Origin: Prevotella bivia DSM 20514
Lineage (GTDB): Bacteria > Bacteroidota > Bacteroidia > Bacteroidales > Bacteroidaceae
Assembly (NCBI RefSeq): GCF_000262545.1
Contig: NZ_JH660660.1
Coordinates: 1,140,975 to 1,204,974 of the forward strand
DNA length: 64,000 nucleotides
Direction: 5' to 3'
Shown: piece by piece, positions 34,046 through 43,750 of the stretch
How the letters are laid out: every line of letters begins with the position of its first letter
Numbering within the stretch: position 1 is the stretch's first letter
Made by a program: the position numbers and the translations under genes
Notes under the pieces: model-generated
What the model was told of the DNA's origin: nothing
Seen by the model: the letters and a program-made list of their open reading frames with translations, nothing else
Databases searched by the model: none

Positions 34046-35989
34046 TTATTTTACGATAACATGCAATCCTTTTATGATTTCTTTCTCTATTCCTTCTACA
34101 TCTATACCACAGAGATGTTTTAGCTCGCTAACAGTGCCTTGCTCAACGAAAGTATCGGGTAATCCTAAACGCACAATATGAGGAGTAAAGTTGTGATCAT
34201 TCATCCATTCAGACACTGCCGAACCTAAGCCACCATTCTTCACACCATCTTCAACTGTAATAATATAGCTAAACTTCTGTGCCACTTCTTGCAGAATAGT
34301 TTCATCTAAGGGTTTCAAAAAGCGCATATCATAGTGCGCAATAGCGGGAACTTGTGTATTACCTATATTATTAGCTTTATCTTTATTCATAAGGTTATTT
34401 ATAGCACTTTCCACCTCATTCCCAATTGTGCCAATACTTAAAACGGCAATACTTTCGCCTTCACGAAGCTTACGACCAGTGCCTACGGGGATTTCCTCGA
34501 AAGGACATTCCCAATCGGTTAACACACCATTACCACGTGGGTAGCGAATAACAAAGCAACCTTTATTGGGTAATTGAGCTGTATACATTAGTTTACGCAG
34601 CTCATGCTCATTCATTGGGGCAGAAATAGTAAGATTTGGAATAGGACGGAGAAAAGCCAAATCGAAAGCTCCATGATGGGTAGCTCCATCTTCGCCCACT
34701 AACCCTGCACGGTCGAGACAAAGCACTACAGGAAGATTTAATAAAGCTGCATCATGAATAATATTATCGTATGCACGCTGTATGAAAGAACTATAGATAT
34801 TGCAAAAAGGAAGAAGTCCATCTTTAGCCATTCCTGCAGAGAATGTTACAGCATGCCCCTCGGCAATGCCCACATCAAAACAACGTTCAGGGATTGCCTC
34901 CATAACAATATTCATAGAACATCCCGAAGGCATAGCTGGCGTAACACCCACTATTGCCTCGTTTTGGCGTGCAAGTTCTAATAAGGTTTTTCCAAAAACA
35001 TCTTGATATTTAGGTGGTTGAATGCCAAAAGATGTTGGCACAAGGCGTTCTCCTGTAGCAGGATCAAACTTACCGGGTGCATGCCAAACAGTGGCACTTT
35101 TCTCAGCAGGCTCATACCCCTTACCCTTTATGGTACGAAGATGCAAAAGCTTTGGTCCTTTCATATTTTTTAATTGCTCAAGAATACGCACAAGTTCGGT
35201 TACATTGTTTCCATCAAAAGGGCCAAAATAACGAATATTCATACCCTCAAAGATATTCTGTTGGCGTGCAAGAACCGATTTTAAGGAGTTGGTTAAGCGA
35301 ATAATACCCTTCTTGCGTTCCTCTGTTAACAAGCCTTTCTTTTCAAACCATGTAGAAGCTCGATAACGAATTTTGTTATAAGTTTCGTTGGTATTAAGTC
35401 CTATGAGGTATTGCTCCATACCACCTACAGCACGATCGATCGACATTTCGTTATCATTGAGGATAATTAGCAAATCGTTAGGCTGGCTAGAAACATTGTT
35501 CAAGCCTTCATAAGCCAAGCCTCCGCTCATAGCTCCGTCGCCTATAATAGCCACAACATGGCGCTCTTTCTTCTGCAATTTAGCAGCAACAGCCATTCCC
35601 AATGCAGCCGAAATAGAATTGGAGGCATGCCCACACGCAAAAGTATCATATTCGCTTTCCTTAGGAGAGGGGAAAGGCATAAGTCCGTTCAATTTGCGGT
35701 TATTACAGAAGACATCACGACGCCCTGTAATAATCTTATGTCCGTATGCTTGATGACCAACATCCCAAACAATACGATCATCAGGAGTATTAAAGACATA
35801 GTGGCACGCTATAGTAATTTCTGTAGCACCCAAGCTAGAGGCAAGATGCCCGGGGTTTACAGCAACTTCTTCTATGATCTTATCTCGTAGTTCCTTACAA
35901 ACTTCAGGAAGTTGCTCTACTGACATTTTCCTTAAATCAGAAGGATATTTTATTTGTTCTAAATGCTTATACTTATTTTCGCTTAACAT
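34046..35989 (-). CDS. dxs: 1-deoxy-D-xylulose-5-phosphate synthase
   Basis: About 647 residues, typical for Dxs. Visible motifs are [35 protein letters not shown] (thiamine diphosphate binding) and [20 protein letters not shown] in the transketolase-like part. It condenses pyruvate and glyceraldehyde-3-phosphate, the first step of the MEP isoprenoid pathway. Two extra residues are possible from an ATG at 35995; I chose MLSENKYK. It is first in the dxs-trkA-trkH transcript, with a good promoter. Confidence 0.96.
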   Translation of the reverse strand: MLSENKYKHLEQIKYPSDLRKMSVEQLPEVCKELRDKIIEEVAVNPGHLASSLGATEITIACHYVFNTPDDRIVWDVGHQAYGHKIITGRRDVFCNNRKLNGLMPFPSPKESEYDTFACGHASNSISAALGMAVAAKLQKKERHVVAIIGDGAMSGGLAYEGLNNVSSQPNDLLIILNDNEMSIDRAVGGMEQYLIGLNTNETYNKIRYRASTWFEKKGLLTEERKKGIIRLTNSLKSVLARQQNIFEGMNIRYFGPFDGNNVTELVRILEQLKNMKGPKLLHLRTIKGKGYEPAEKSATVWHAPGKFDPATGERLVPTSFGIQPPKYQDVFGKTLLELARQNEAIVGVTPAMPSGCSMNIVMEAIPERCFDVGIAEGHAVTFSAGMAKDGLLPFCNIYSSFIQRAYDNIIHDAALLNLPVVLCLDRAGLVGEDGATHHGAFDLAFLRPIPNLTISAPMNEHELRKLMYTAQLPNKGCFVIRYPRGNGVLTDWECPFEEIPVGTGRKLREGESIAVLSIGTIGNEVESAINNLMNKDKANNIGNTQVPAIAHYDMRFLKPLDETILQEVAQKFSYIITVEDGVKNGGLGSAVSEWMNDHNFTPHIVRLGLPDTFVEQGTVSELKHLCGIDVEGIEKEIIKGLHVIVK

Positions 35990-36016
35990 TATCATAATGT
36001 AAAATGACTATGAATG

Positions 36017-36047
36017 CAAAGATACGCTAATTAGCTTAAAAAGCAAA
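36017..36047 (-). promoter_or_regulatory. Promoter of dxs-trkA-trkH
   Basis: Read on the minus strand: TTTG (36047-36044), 19 bases, TATCTTTG (36024-36017), then the dxs start about 28 bases on. Full match to the Bacteroidota consensus. Confidence 0.7.
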
Positions 36048-36435
36048 GCGTTTTAAGGAGTAATTCATTAATAGCACAAGTGAGGGCATACTTATTAAGA
36101 CACCTCCTCTCGCCTTAAATATTTACCTTATATCTTGTTGCTATGTGGTGATTACTCACCACTATGGTATTGAGCAAAATCTTGTATTAACCTATGGCAC
36201 ACATCATAAATCTTTCCTGCCACGCAATTAATATCAAATTTATAAAGATATGGGGCTGCATCCGTATCCCCAAGCTACCATAATAATAAGTAACCAGTCA
36301 ACACCTAGAAGAAAGAAAACGAGGGCAATGATAGTTCTGTTTGTTCTCTTTTATGGTGTGAAATATTTTAACACCCTAAAGAAGCATTTTTGTTTGTTTT
36401 GTATATTGTAATAGTCTGATATTAAGGTGGTTATA

Positions 36436-36538
36436 AAAAGGTTATCTTTTGGGTGCTAAAAGATGATCTTTTGCTTGGTAAACGATGACCTATTGCCCTT
36501 TAAAAGGTTATGTTTTACGACGTAATAGGTCATAGATG
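36436..36538. repeat. 22-bp-period palindrome array B (five units)
   Basis: Units start at 36436, 36458, 36480, 36502 and 36524, each 15 bases with 7-base spacers. Units 1, 2 and 4 are AAAA-n7-TTTT; 3 and 5 are degenerate. Units 1 and 2 pair at all 15 positions if two G-U pairs are allowed. Unit 4 (AAAAGGTTATGTTTT) is identical to unit 5 of the array at 51840. Confidence 0.8.
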
Positions 36539-36586
36539 GCGATGAGGTTATGAATAAAACTTACATTCTTGCTTATGGAAAGAGGC

Positions 36587-36620
36587 AAAAAAAAGTACTC
36601 TCCTTTGTGTTGGAGAGTAC
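36587..36620 (-). terminator. Terminator of the parA-parB-relA/spoT transcript
   Basis: On the minus strand GTACTCTCC pairs with GGAGAGTAC around 8 bases (36595-36620), followed by a run of eight T. Confidence 0.8.
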
Positions 36621-36647
36621 CTATACTATCAGGGTAAACGTTTACAG

Positions 36648-38945
36648 TTATAATATTTGCCTTACTTCTTGCATATTATTGATCATCTGGAGCTTCTCTA
36701 TGATCATTATAACCTGCTTTCGGTTATGTACCTTTAGCTCTATTTTTCCATCAAAGATACCGTCATCGCTAGTGATAGTGAGTTTGTGGATATTGATATT
36801 GAGCTGGTCGGAAATAACATCTGAAACATCATGTAGCATACGCGGACGGTCGATACCACTAATCTCAATAGTAGCATCGAAGAAGAGCTGATCGTGCATA
36901 TCCCATTTCACATCTAATATGCGTGATCCATATCCCGCCTTTAATTTTGCTGCTACTGGGCATGCACGTTTGTGTATCTCTATGTGGTTGTTATTGTCAA
37001 TATACCCAAGGGCGTCATCGCCCGGAATAGTGCGGCAGCAAGTAGGGAAGATGTATTGGTGGATGTTTGTTTCATTGATGTAGATAGGTTTCTTTTTATT
37101 GAAATCTTTCTGCACAACAATAAGCCCTTTGGAATTGCTATTCAAGCTTTCTGCGGTGTCTTGCTCTCTTTTTGCATCTGGATGCCAAAAAGGAACATAC
37201 TTGCGCCAATTGCTCTTGAGCTTCTTTCCTTCTGATTTGTTTTTTCCTTCGAGTTCGTTAATATCGGCATCGCCTAGCACAAGCTTCTTCCTACCAATAG
37301 CTTCAAATAATTGGTTGTGCTTTTTATAGCTATGAAATTCGGTAAGTTTGTCAAGCACCGAAGTAGTAAGTTCAAAGCCATTTGCTTGCAACCATTCTTC
37401 TAGTATCGTTTCTCCTTGTTTTTGAATTTCACGTCCCTCGCGGCGCAGTAAGGCTTGTATCTTTCCCTTTGCCTTTGCTGTCGACACAATATTAGTCCAT
37501 GACGGATCAATGCGTTGCGACATAGAAGTGAGGATTTCCACTTGATCGCCACTTTGTAGCTTGTGGCTTAGTGGTACGAGCTTATGATTTACCTTAGCTC
37601 CTATACAATGGCTTCCAAGGAAAGTATGTATCTGGAAAGCAAAGTCGAGCGCAGTGCAGCCTGCTGGCATCGTCTTAATCTCTCCTTTTGGGGTGAAAAC
37701 AAAGATTTCAGAGGCAAAAAGATTGAGTTTCACCACATCGAGGAAGTCCATAGCATCGGGTTGTGGGTCATCAAGAATTTCCTTAATCGTGCGGAGCCAA
37801 TCGTTTAACTCTCCATCTTCTTCGGTAATTTCAGTGCCGTCTTTATAGGTCCAATGTGCTGCAAAACCTTGTTCGGCTATATCGTTCATACGCTCCGATC
37901 GGATTTGCACCTCTATCCATCTGCCTTGGTTCGACATCAGTGTAACGTGCAAAGCTTGGTACCCATTCGCCTTTGGATGGTTTACCCAGTCGCGTAAACG
38001 GTCGGGATGGCTCTTGTAAAGTTGGCTAATTGCTACGTATATTTGGAAGCAATTGTTAATTTCTTCTGCTTTGTTCTTTGGTGTATAGATGATGCGTACA
38101 GCTAGAATATCGTAGATTTCATCGAACGAAACATGCTTGCTCTGCATCTTGTTCCAAATGGAGTATGGGCTTTTTACACGTGCTTTTATTTCATATTCGA
38201 AGCCCATCTTATCAAGTTCAGCCTTAATAGGGGTAGTAAATTGTGAAAACAATTCATCGCGTTGCTCCTGTGTTGAGGCTATCTTCTCTTGTATAGAAGC
38301 GTACTCTTCGGGATGTTCGTAACGGAAGCTAAGATCCTCTAGCTCTGTTTTTATCTTGTTTAAGCCTAGTCGGTTAGCAAGTGGAGCATAAATATAGAGC
38401 GTCTCGCCAGCTATTTTATATTGTTTGTTAGCAGGTTGCGAGGCAAGTGTTCGCATATTGTGAAGACGGTCGCATATCTTAATAAGGATAACGCGAATGT
38501 CATCGCTCATAGTGATAAGAAGCTTTTTAAAGTTTTCGGTTTGAGCTGAAGCATGCTCGCCGAAGATGCCGCCAGAGAGTTTTGTAAGTCCATCTACTAT
38601 TTGGGCTATCTTCTTTCCAAACATGTTTTCGATGTCCTCAACGGTGTAATCGGTATCTTCTACCACATCATGGAGGAGGGCAGCACAGATACTTGTGGAG
38701 CCTAGCCCTATCTCTTCTGCTGCAATGCGAGCTACGGCAATGGGGTGGAGGATATACGGTTCACCTGAAAGACGGCGTACTCCCTTGTGTGCTTGGCGTG
38801 CAAAGTTGTAGGCTTTTGTGATAATATCTACCTTCTTACGGTGGCGTGAAGCGAGGTAAATATCTAGTAGTTCTTTGAAAGCATCGTCTACAAGTTTTGC
38901 TTCCAGCTTATCTTTAGTGTCAATATTGGTATTCTCTGTATCCAT
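36648..38945 (-). CDS. Bifunctional (p)ppGpp synthetase/hydrolase (RelA/SpoT homologue)
   Basis: 765 residues with the full long-RSH layout: HD hydrolase domain (AALLHDVVEDTDYT, so the metal-binding His-Asp is present), synthetase domain (RVKSPYSIWNKMQ, DILAVRIIYTP), TGS domain (VFTPKGEIKTMPAGCTALDFAFQIH), a zinc-finger-like region with a Cys pair (FPTCCRTIPGDDALGYI), and a C-terminal ACT domain (ISGIDRPRMLHDVSDVIS). It makes and degrades the alarmone (p)ppGpp on starvation. The intact HD motif favours a bifunctional enzyme. It is last in the par operon. Confidence 0.94.
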   Translation of the reverse strand: MDTENTNIDTKDKLEAKLVDDAFKELLDIYLASRHRKKVDIITKAYNFARQAHKGVRRLSGEPYILHPIAVARIAAEEIGLGSTSICAALLHDVVEDTDYTVEDIENMFGKKIAQIVDGLTKLSGGIFGEHASAQTENFKKLLITMSDDIRVILIKICDRLHNMRTLASQPANKQYKIAGETLYIYAPLANRLGLNKIKTELEDLSFRYEHPEEYASIQEKIASTQEQRDELFSQFTTPIKAELDKMGFEYEIKARVKSPYSIWNKMQSKHVSFDEIYDILAVRIIYTPKNKAEEINNCFQIYVAISQLYKSHPDRLRDWVNHPKANGYQALHVTLMSNQGRWIEVQIRSERMNDIAEQGFAAHWTYKDGTEITEEDGELNDWLRTIKEILDDPQPDAMDFLDVVKLNLFASEIFVFTPKGEIKTMPAGCTALDFAFQIHTFLGSHCIGAKVNHKLVPLSHKLQSGDQVEILTSMSQRIDPSWTNIVSTAKAKGKIQALLRREGREIQKQGETILEEWLQANGFELTTSVLDKLTEFHSYKKHNQLFEAIGRKKLVLGDADINELEGKNKSEGKKLKSNWRKYVPFWHPDAKREQDTAESLNSNSKGLIVVQKDFNKKKPIYINETNIHQYIFPTCCRTIPGDDALGYIDNNNHIEIHKRACPVAAKLKAGYGSRILDVKWDMHDQLFFDATIEISGIDRPRMLHDVSDVISDQLNINIHKLTITSDDGIFDGKIELKVHNRKQVIMIIEKLQMINNMQEVRQIL

Positions 38946-38992
38946 AGTCTATAATGAGTGATAGAGGTTTAGGTAGTAAGTTTTATTTGTTT

Positions 38993-39781
38993 CTAGAATT
39001 TTAATGCACAGCTAACACCTATTGCCGACGATTTCATAGGATTGTTTGGGGTAACCCATGAGTTGTCATTGATTACGGCAGGAGCTATATGCAGGGATAA
39101 GTCGTCTGAAATATCAAAGTCGGATAGTGATGCATCTACATAAGCATCAATGACCGAAAGCGCATAAACACCTATGGTAACAAAAATACTTAGATCGCGC
39201 CAACGACGATATTTATCCTTTCTTTTCTTGAAAACTGTTTGATATTGTTTGATGTTGCTAGCATCAATCTTTGCCCCGAGATGTAAAAACTGGTCGTAGC
39301 TATGTGTGTTAGGATCGTCGTCCATGATGTCTTTATATGCTTGGGCATAGTCGTGATACATCTGGTTATTCCACGTTAAAGCATAGATACAGCCCACGAA
39401 TCCTCCGTAGAAAATAGGCAGTTTCCAATATTTTCGGTTGTATATTTGTCCTGCACCAGGTAATACGAGTGCTAGCCATAATGCTCGTTTAGGATTGGGT
39501 TTCCACTTTGTCCAATCTCTGCCTTGCTTTGTAGTTTTGTCGTTAGTAGCAACTTGCTTTTGTAAGGCTTTGCTATCTTTTTCCAAAGCTTTACGACTTT
39601 GAAGATCATCGGGGGTAAATAAAGTGGAATCGATGGTCTCATATTGATTTGGCTCTATAATCTTTTCCACGTGTGTGGTTTCATCAGGATACAACACCTT
39701 TATGGTGTCTTTCTGCACTTGCGCATACATACTCGCCGAAAAGGTAAGAATGCTCATGAGTGTGAGAACTTTCTTCACCAT
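38993..39781 (-). CDS. DUF5683 protein, probable envelope protein
   Basis: 262 residues from the chosen start. The first ATG (39814) would add MVSINKKIKQI before a good signal peptide MVKKVLTLMSILTFSASMYAQ, so I prefer 39781. The central block KPNPKRALWLALVLPGAGQIYNRKYWKLPIFYGG is the DUF5683 signature (GAGQxYNrqYWK), with two hydrophobic segments and another near residue 200 (DLSIFVTIGVYALSVIDAYVDASL). Function unknown. It sits between parB and relA/spoT, as in other Bacteroidota. Confidence 0.85.
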   Translation of the reverse strand: MVKKVLTLMSILTFSASMYAQVQKDTIKVLYPDETTHVEKIIEPNQYETIDSTLFTPDDLQSRKALEKDSKALQKQVATNDKTTKQGRDWTKWKPNPKRALWLALVLPGAGQIYNRKYWKLPIFYGGFVGCIYALTWNNQMYHDYAQAYKDIMDDDPNTHSYDQFLHLGAKIDASNIKQYQTVFKKRKDKYRRWRDLSIFVTIGVYALSVIDAYVDASLSDFDISDDLSLHIAPAVINDNSWVTPNNPMKSSAIGVSCALKF

Positions 39782-39873
39782 TATTTGCTTTATTTTCTTG
39801 TTGATAGAAACCATCTTTTTAAATTTTCTCTCTATAGTATCCTTTGTGGATAGTTGTTGCGCATCGGTAGCGA

Positions 39874-40785
39874 TTAGTCCTTCTTTATCTTGTCCATTAC
39901 AGCCATGAGATGCTCAAGTTCTTCCTCAGAAGCGAAAGGAATACTAATCTTTCCTTTGCCATTAGCATTGTAACTCATCTGCACTTTAGCATCGAAGAAT
40001 GATGAAAGTCGTTGTTTTAAGATATTAAACTCTTCTGGAAGGCGCGACTTTTTAGCAATTTGCTTCTTTGCAGTTTGTAAGTCTTCCCCATTTTTTAGTT
40101 GTTGGCAAAGCTCTTCTACCTTGCGAACACTATATCCATTCTTCTGTATCTCACGGAAAAGTTTTAGTTGAAGCGAAGGCGAGTCGATAGAAAGTAAGGC
40201 GCGGGCATGCCCCATGTCGATCTCTTTTTTCTGTAAAGACATCTGCACTTGTGCTGGAAGCTTGAGCAAACGAAGATAGTTTGCAATAGCAGCACGACTT
40301 TTTCCTACACGCTCTGAGACACGTTCCTGTGTCATACCGCTCTTTTCAAGCAAATGTTCGTAGGCTAATGCTATTTCGATGGCGTTTAAGTCCTCGCGTT
40401 GAATGTTTTCAACGAGGGCTAGTTCCATTACGTTTTCGTCCTTGATGGTGCGAATATAAGCAGGGATTGCGGTAAGTCCAGCTATTTGAGAAGCTCGCCA
40501 ACGACGCTCGCCAGCAATGATTTGGAACTTCTCCTCGGCTATTTGACGAAGGGTAATAGGCTGAACGAGTCCCAATTCCTTAATGCTGTTTGCTAATTCT
40601 TGTAATGCAATGGGATCAAATTCACGACGAGGCTGATTGGGATTAGCCTCTATTTGATCAATTGCTACTTCATTGATTGTTGAACTTCCTTGTGTGCTTA
40701 CCGACTCGGTAGAGATGAGTGCGTCTAATCCTCTTCCCAAAGCATTGGTCTTGCCATTTCTGTTATATTTCTTATGAACCGCCAT
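39874..40785 (-). CDS. parB: Chromosome partitioning protein ParB
   Basis: 303 residues. It has the N-terminal ParB/Srx CTP-binding fold (PNQPRREFDPIALQELANSIKELGLVQPI and the GERRWRASQIAGL box) and a central helix-turn-helix (MTQERVSERVGKSRAAIANYLRLL). A C-terminal dimer region ends in a Lys-rich tail. It spreads from parS sites and works with ParA to segregate the origin. No parS-like site was seen in the window. It is 26 bases downstream of parA. Confidence 0.95.
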   Translation of the reverse strand: MAVHKKYNRNGKTNALGRGLDALISTESVSTQGSSTINEVAIDQIEANPNQPRREFDPIALQELANSIKELGLVQPITLRQIAEEKFQIIAGERRWRASQIAGLTAIPAYIRTIKDENVMELALVENIQREDLNAIEIALAYEHLLEKSGMTQERVSERVGKSRAAIANYLRLLKLPAQVQMSLQKKEIDMGHARALLSIDSPSLQLKLFREIQKNGYSVRKVEELCQQLKNGEDLQTAKKQIAKKSRLPEEFNILKQRLSSFFDAKVQMSYNANGKGKISIPFASEEELEHLMAVMDKIKKD

Positions 40786-40811
40786 TTTTCTTTTATGTCG
40801 CTTTTCTTCGT

Positions 40812-41576
40812 TTACTTATTTTTCTCAATTATCTCTTTAGCCAAGGCTAGATGGTTCTTCGCTCCAGTAGAGTCGGCATCGTAAAGGATGACAGGTAAGC
40901 CATGGCTAGGGCTCTCTGATAGTTTTACGTTACGCTGAATAACTGCTTTGAAAACCAACTCTTGGAAGTGTCGCTTCACTTCATCGTAAATCTGTCTAGC
41001 TAAGCGTAAGCGGCTATCATACATTGTTAGTAAGAAGCCTTCTATCTCTAGTTTCGGGTTGAGTTTGCTTTTGATAATCTTAATGGTATTCAGCAATTTG
41101 CTGATACCTTCCAAAGCGAAGTATTCGCATTGCACAGGAATGACGACAGCGTCGGCTGCTGTAAGTGCGTTTACGGTGATCAATCCGAGCGAAGGACTAC
41201 AATCTATCAATATAAAATCGTATTCATTGCGAATGGGAGCTAATAGTTGGCTCACTACACGCTCTCTGCCTTCAAGCTTTAGCATTTCTATTTCTGCTCC
41301 CACAAGGTCGATATGGCTAGGCACGATATCCAAACCTTCAATGTCGGTAGTGTAGATAGCATCGCGAATATCGGCATGATTGATAATACATTCGTATAGG
41401 GAACAGTCCACTTCCTTTATATCCACGCCCAAGCCGCTTGAGGCATTAGCTTGTGGATCGGCATCAATGACCAACACAGTCTTTTCTAGTGTGGCTAAAG
41501 ATGCAGCCAAATTAATAGTTGTCGTAGTCTTTCCTACGCCACCTTTTTGGTTTGCTAGTGCTATAATTTTTCCCAT
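40812..41576 (-). CDS. parA: Chromosome partitioning ATPase ParA
   Basis: 254 residues. The deviant Walker A KGGVGKTTTTINLAA lies near the N-terminus with Walker B-type FILIDCSPSLG; the chromosomal Soj/ParA length and the PSHGLPVILYD C-terminal motif agree. It drives origin movement with ParB. It is first gene of the parA-parB-DUF5683-relA/spoT transcript. A TATCTTTG box lies on the minus strand at 41610-41617. Confidence 0.95.
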   Translation of the reverse strand: MGKIIALANQKGGVGKTTTTINLAASLATLEKTVLVIDADPQANASSGLGVDIKEVDCSLYECIINHADIRDAIYTTDIEGLDIVPSHIDLVGAEIEMLKLEGRERVVSQLLAPIRNEYDFILIDCSPSLGLITVNALTAADAVVIPVQCEYFALEGISKLLNTIKIIKSKLNPKLEIEGFLLTMYDSRLRLARQIYDEVKRHFQELVFKAVIQRNVKLSESPSHGLPVILYDADSTGAKNHLALAKEIIEKNK

Positions 41577-41609
41577 TTTTATCCTTTTCGTATAAGTGTA
41601 TTTAGGCTA

Positions 41610-41617
41610 CAAAGATA
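41610..41617 (-). promoter_or_regulatory. -7 promoter box for the parA operon
   Basis: Plus-strand CAAAGATA reads TATCTTTG on the minus strand, 33 bases before the parA ATG. Confidence 0.6.
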
Positions 41618-41659
41618 CATAAAAAGGGTGAATGAAAACGTATTATAAAGCTTTTTTCG

Positions 41660-41667
41660 TACATTTG
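41660..41667 (+). promoter_or_regulatory. -7 promoter box for surE-lpxB
   Basis: TACATTTG, 22 bases before the surE ATG, in the divergent gap with parA. Confidence 0.5.
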
Positions 41668-41689
41668 CAGGCAAATCAAAGCGAAAATT

Positions 41690-42460
41690 ATGAAAATTAA
41701 GAAACCATTAATTCTTATATCTAACGACGATGGTTACCGCTCTAATGGTATTTGCACATTAGCTTCTTTTTTAACCGATTTTGCCGAGGTGGTGATTTGT
41801 GCGCCAGAAGATGGTCGGTCAGGCTTTTCATGTGCCTTTACTGCTTCTGCTCCAATACGTTTAAAGCAGCATCATAATATCCCCGATTGTGAGGTATGGG
41901 CATGCTCTGGTACCCCTGTCGACTGTGTGAAGATAGCTCTTTCTGTTGTGCTAAAAGGTAGAAAGCCTGATCTTATTCTTGGTGGAATTAATCATGGTGA
42001 TAACTCTTCTGTGAATAATCATTACAGTGGCACGATGGGTATTGCCCGCGAAGGTTGTATGAAGTATATACCTTCTATTGCTTTCTCTAGTTGCGATTAT
42101 AATGTAAATGCTGATCTTACTCCATTACGCGATAACGTTCGCTTCATCGTTAAGCATGTGTTAGCAAATGGACTGCCAAAGGGTATTTGCCTAAATGTTA
42201 ACTTCCCAAAAGCCCATATCTTCAAAGGAATTAAACTTTGTCGCATGGGGCAGGGGAGTTGGGTAAACGAGATAGACGAACGTCAGCACCCTCATGGCTA
42301 TAACTATTATTGGGTGGCGGGTGAATATCGCAACGATGAACCACTAGCAACCGATAATGATCAATGGGCTTTGCACCATAATTATGTTGCTGTAACACCT
42401 GTCAATCTTGATGTTACAGGGTATGAGGCGATGGAGCAACTCTCTATGCTTAATGGGTGA
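41690..42460 (+). CDS. surE: 5'/3'-nucleotidase SurE
   Basis: 256 residues. The metal-binding Asp pair is in LISNDDGYRSNGI, the nucleotide loop in GTPVDCVKIAL, and the conserved ILGGINHGDNSSVNNHYSGTMGIAREG follows. It hydrolyses nucleoside 5' and 3' monophosphates in the cytoplasm. It is followed closely by lpxB in the same direction. Confidence 0.95.
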   Translation: MKIKKPLILISNDDGYRSNGICTLASFLTDFAEVVICAPEDGRSGFSCAFTASAPIRLKQHHNIPDCEVWACSGTPVDCVKIALSVVLKGRKPDLILGGINHGDNSSVNNHYSGTMGIAREGCMKYIPSIAFSSCDYNVNADLTPLRDNVRFIVKHVLANGLPKGICLNVNFPKAHIFKGIKLCRMGQGSWVNEIDERQHPHGYNYYWVAGEYRNDEPLATDNDQWALHHNYVAVTPVNLDVTGYEAMEQLSMLNG

Positions 42461-42499
42461 TACACTCCTAGTAAATGTCAACTTTCAATTCTTATCTCT

Positions 42500-42513
42500 C
42501 TCAACTCTCAACT
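42500..42513 (+). repeat. Heptamer repeat before lpxB
   Basis: Two perfect CTCAACT heptamers end 3 bases before the lpxB ATG, where a ribosome-binding region would be. Imperfect TCAATTC-like sequence lies just upstream. Confidence 0.5.
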
Positions 42514-42516
42514 CAA

Positions 42517-43665
42517 ATGAAGTATTATCTCATTGTAGGCGAAGCTTCTGGTGATCTACATGCTTCGCGCCTTATGCGCTCTTTGCAAGAGAAAGACCCT
42601 ATGGCTGAGTTTCGTTTCATAGGTGGCGATATGATGAAGCAAGTGGGTGGATCGTGCTTAAAACATTATAAGCACTTGGCTTACATGGGGTTTGTGCCTG
42701 TTTTACTACATCTTCCTACAATCTTTAGAATGATGAGAGTATGCAAGGAAGATATTGTGCAGTGGAAGCCCGACTGCTTGATTCTCGTCGATTATCCAGG
42801 CTTCAATCTTAATATTGCAAAGTATATCCACAAGCATACGAAGATACCTGTTTATTATTATATTTCACCAAAGATATGGGCTTGGAAGGAATGGCGCATC
42901 AAAGCCATTAAGCGCGATGTCAATGAGATGTTTTCTATCTTGCCCTTCGAGGTGCCTTTTTATGAGAAGAAGCATCATTATCCCATTCATTACGTGGGCA
43001 ATCCTACTGTAGAAGAAGTGGAAAACTTTAGGCGATTTTATAGTGCCAGTAAGGAAGAGTTTTGCGAGCAGAATGGTCTTTCTACGAAACCTATCTTGGC
43101 TTTATTAGCAGGGAGCAGAAAACAAGAGATCAAAGACAATTTACCTGCTATGATAGAGGCGGCTCGCCATTTTGAGGACTACCAAATGGTGGTGGCTGGC
43201 GCACCGTCTATTGATGAGGCTTTTTATGCTGAATATATCAAAAATGAGAATGTGAAAGTGGTGAGGAAGCAAACTTACGAACTGCTTACGCATGCCACAG
43301 TGGCACTCGTTACAAGTGGAACGGCAACGCTAGAAACGGCACTTTTCAATGTTCCACAGGTAGTTTGTTATAAAACACCATTGCCCAAGCTCATTCGTTT
43401 TGCCTTTAATCATATCCTAAAGGTGAAGTATATATCTTTGGTAAATCTTATTGCCAATAAAGAAGTAGTGCAAGAACTCTTTGCTGAGCGTTTTCGGGTG
43501 TATAATATTGCCAACGAACTTTATCGCCTTTTACCTTCACAGTCTGGGCGTGAACGCATGTTGGCAGAGTATGAGGTGATGCGCCAACAGCTAGGTAATG
43601 AGGTGGCACCCGAGAATGCTGCTGGCATTATCGTGCAAATATTGAAAAGGCATCCGTCTGTTTAA
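42517..43665 (+). CDS. lpxB: Lipid-A-disaccharide synthase
   Basis: 382 residues from MKYYLIVGEASGDLHASRLM, the standard LpxB start. An earlier in-frame ATG at 42475 would translate heptamer repeats and add 14 Ser/Gln/Leu-rich residues, so it is rejected. Visible motifs are the N-terminal GEASGD, ISPKIWAWKEWR and LLAGSRKQEI, and VTSGTATLETALFNVPQVVCYK. It joins UDP-diacylglucosamine and lipid X to the disaccharide precursor of lipid A, at the inner membrane. Confidence 0.94.
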   Translation: MKYYLIVGEASGDLHASRLMRSLQEKDPMAEFRFIGGDMMKQVGGSCLKHYKHLAYMGFVPVLLHLPTIFRMMRVCKEDIVQWKPDCLILVDYPGFNLNIAKYIHKHTKIPVYYYISPKIWAWKEWRIKAIKRDVNEMFSILPFEVPFYEKKHHYPIHYVGNPTVEEVENFRRFYSASKEEFCEQNGLSTKPILALLAGSRKQEIKDNLPAMIEAARHFEDYQMVVAGAPSIDEAFYAEYIKNENVKVVRKQTYELLTHATVALVTSGTATLETALFNVPQVVCYKTPLPKLIRFAFNHILKVKYISLVNLIANKEVVQELFAERFRVYNIANELYRLLPSQSGRERMLAEYEVMRQQLGNEVAPENAAGIIVQILKRHPSV

Positions 43666-43675
43666 TGTAATAAGC

Positions 43676-43709
43676 AAACTTGCTTTTTCTACAGAAATAA
43701 AGCAAGTTT
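43676..43709 (+). terminator. Terminator after lpxB
   Basis: AAACTTGCTTT (43676-43686) pairs perfectly with AAAGCAAGTTT (43699-43709). T-run after it is short. Confidence 0.6.
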
Positions 43710-43750
43710 ACATACGAAAAGTTTTATGATTTAATCTCTGAACGGATAAT

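Larger units (their letters stand above)
35996..36647. other. 650-bp gap between relA/spoT and dxs
   Basis: Holds the dxs promoter, a short hydrophobic open frame without a start codon (minus, 36240-36350), a hairpin-like GGTGT...ACACC at about 36355-36375, the 22-bp-period array B and the relA/spoT terminator at 36587-36620. No full gene seen. Confidence 0.65.

Noticed and set aside
39874..41576. parS site near parAB
   Set aside because: I looked for TGTTnCACGTGnAACA-like palindromes in the window and found none.
42475..42516. Upstream ATG for lpxB
   Set aside because: The added residues translate heptamer repeats; the LpxB family starts at MKYYLIVGEASGD.
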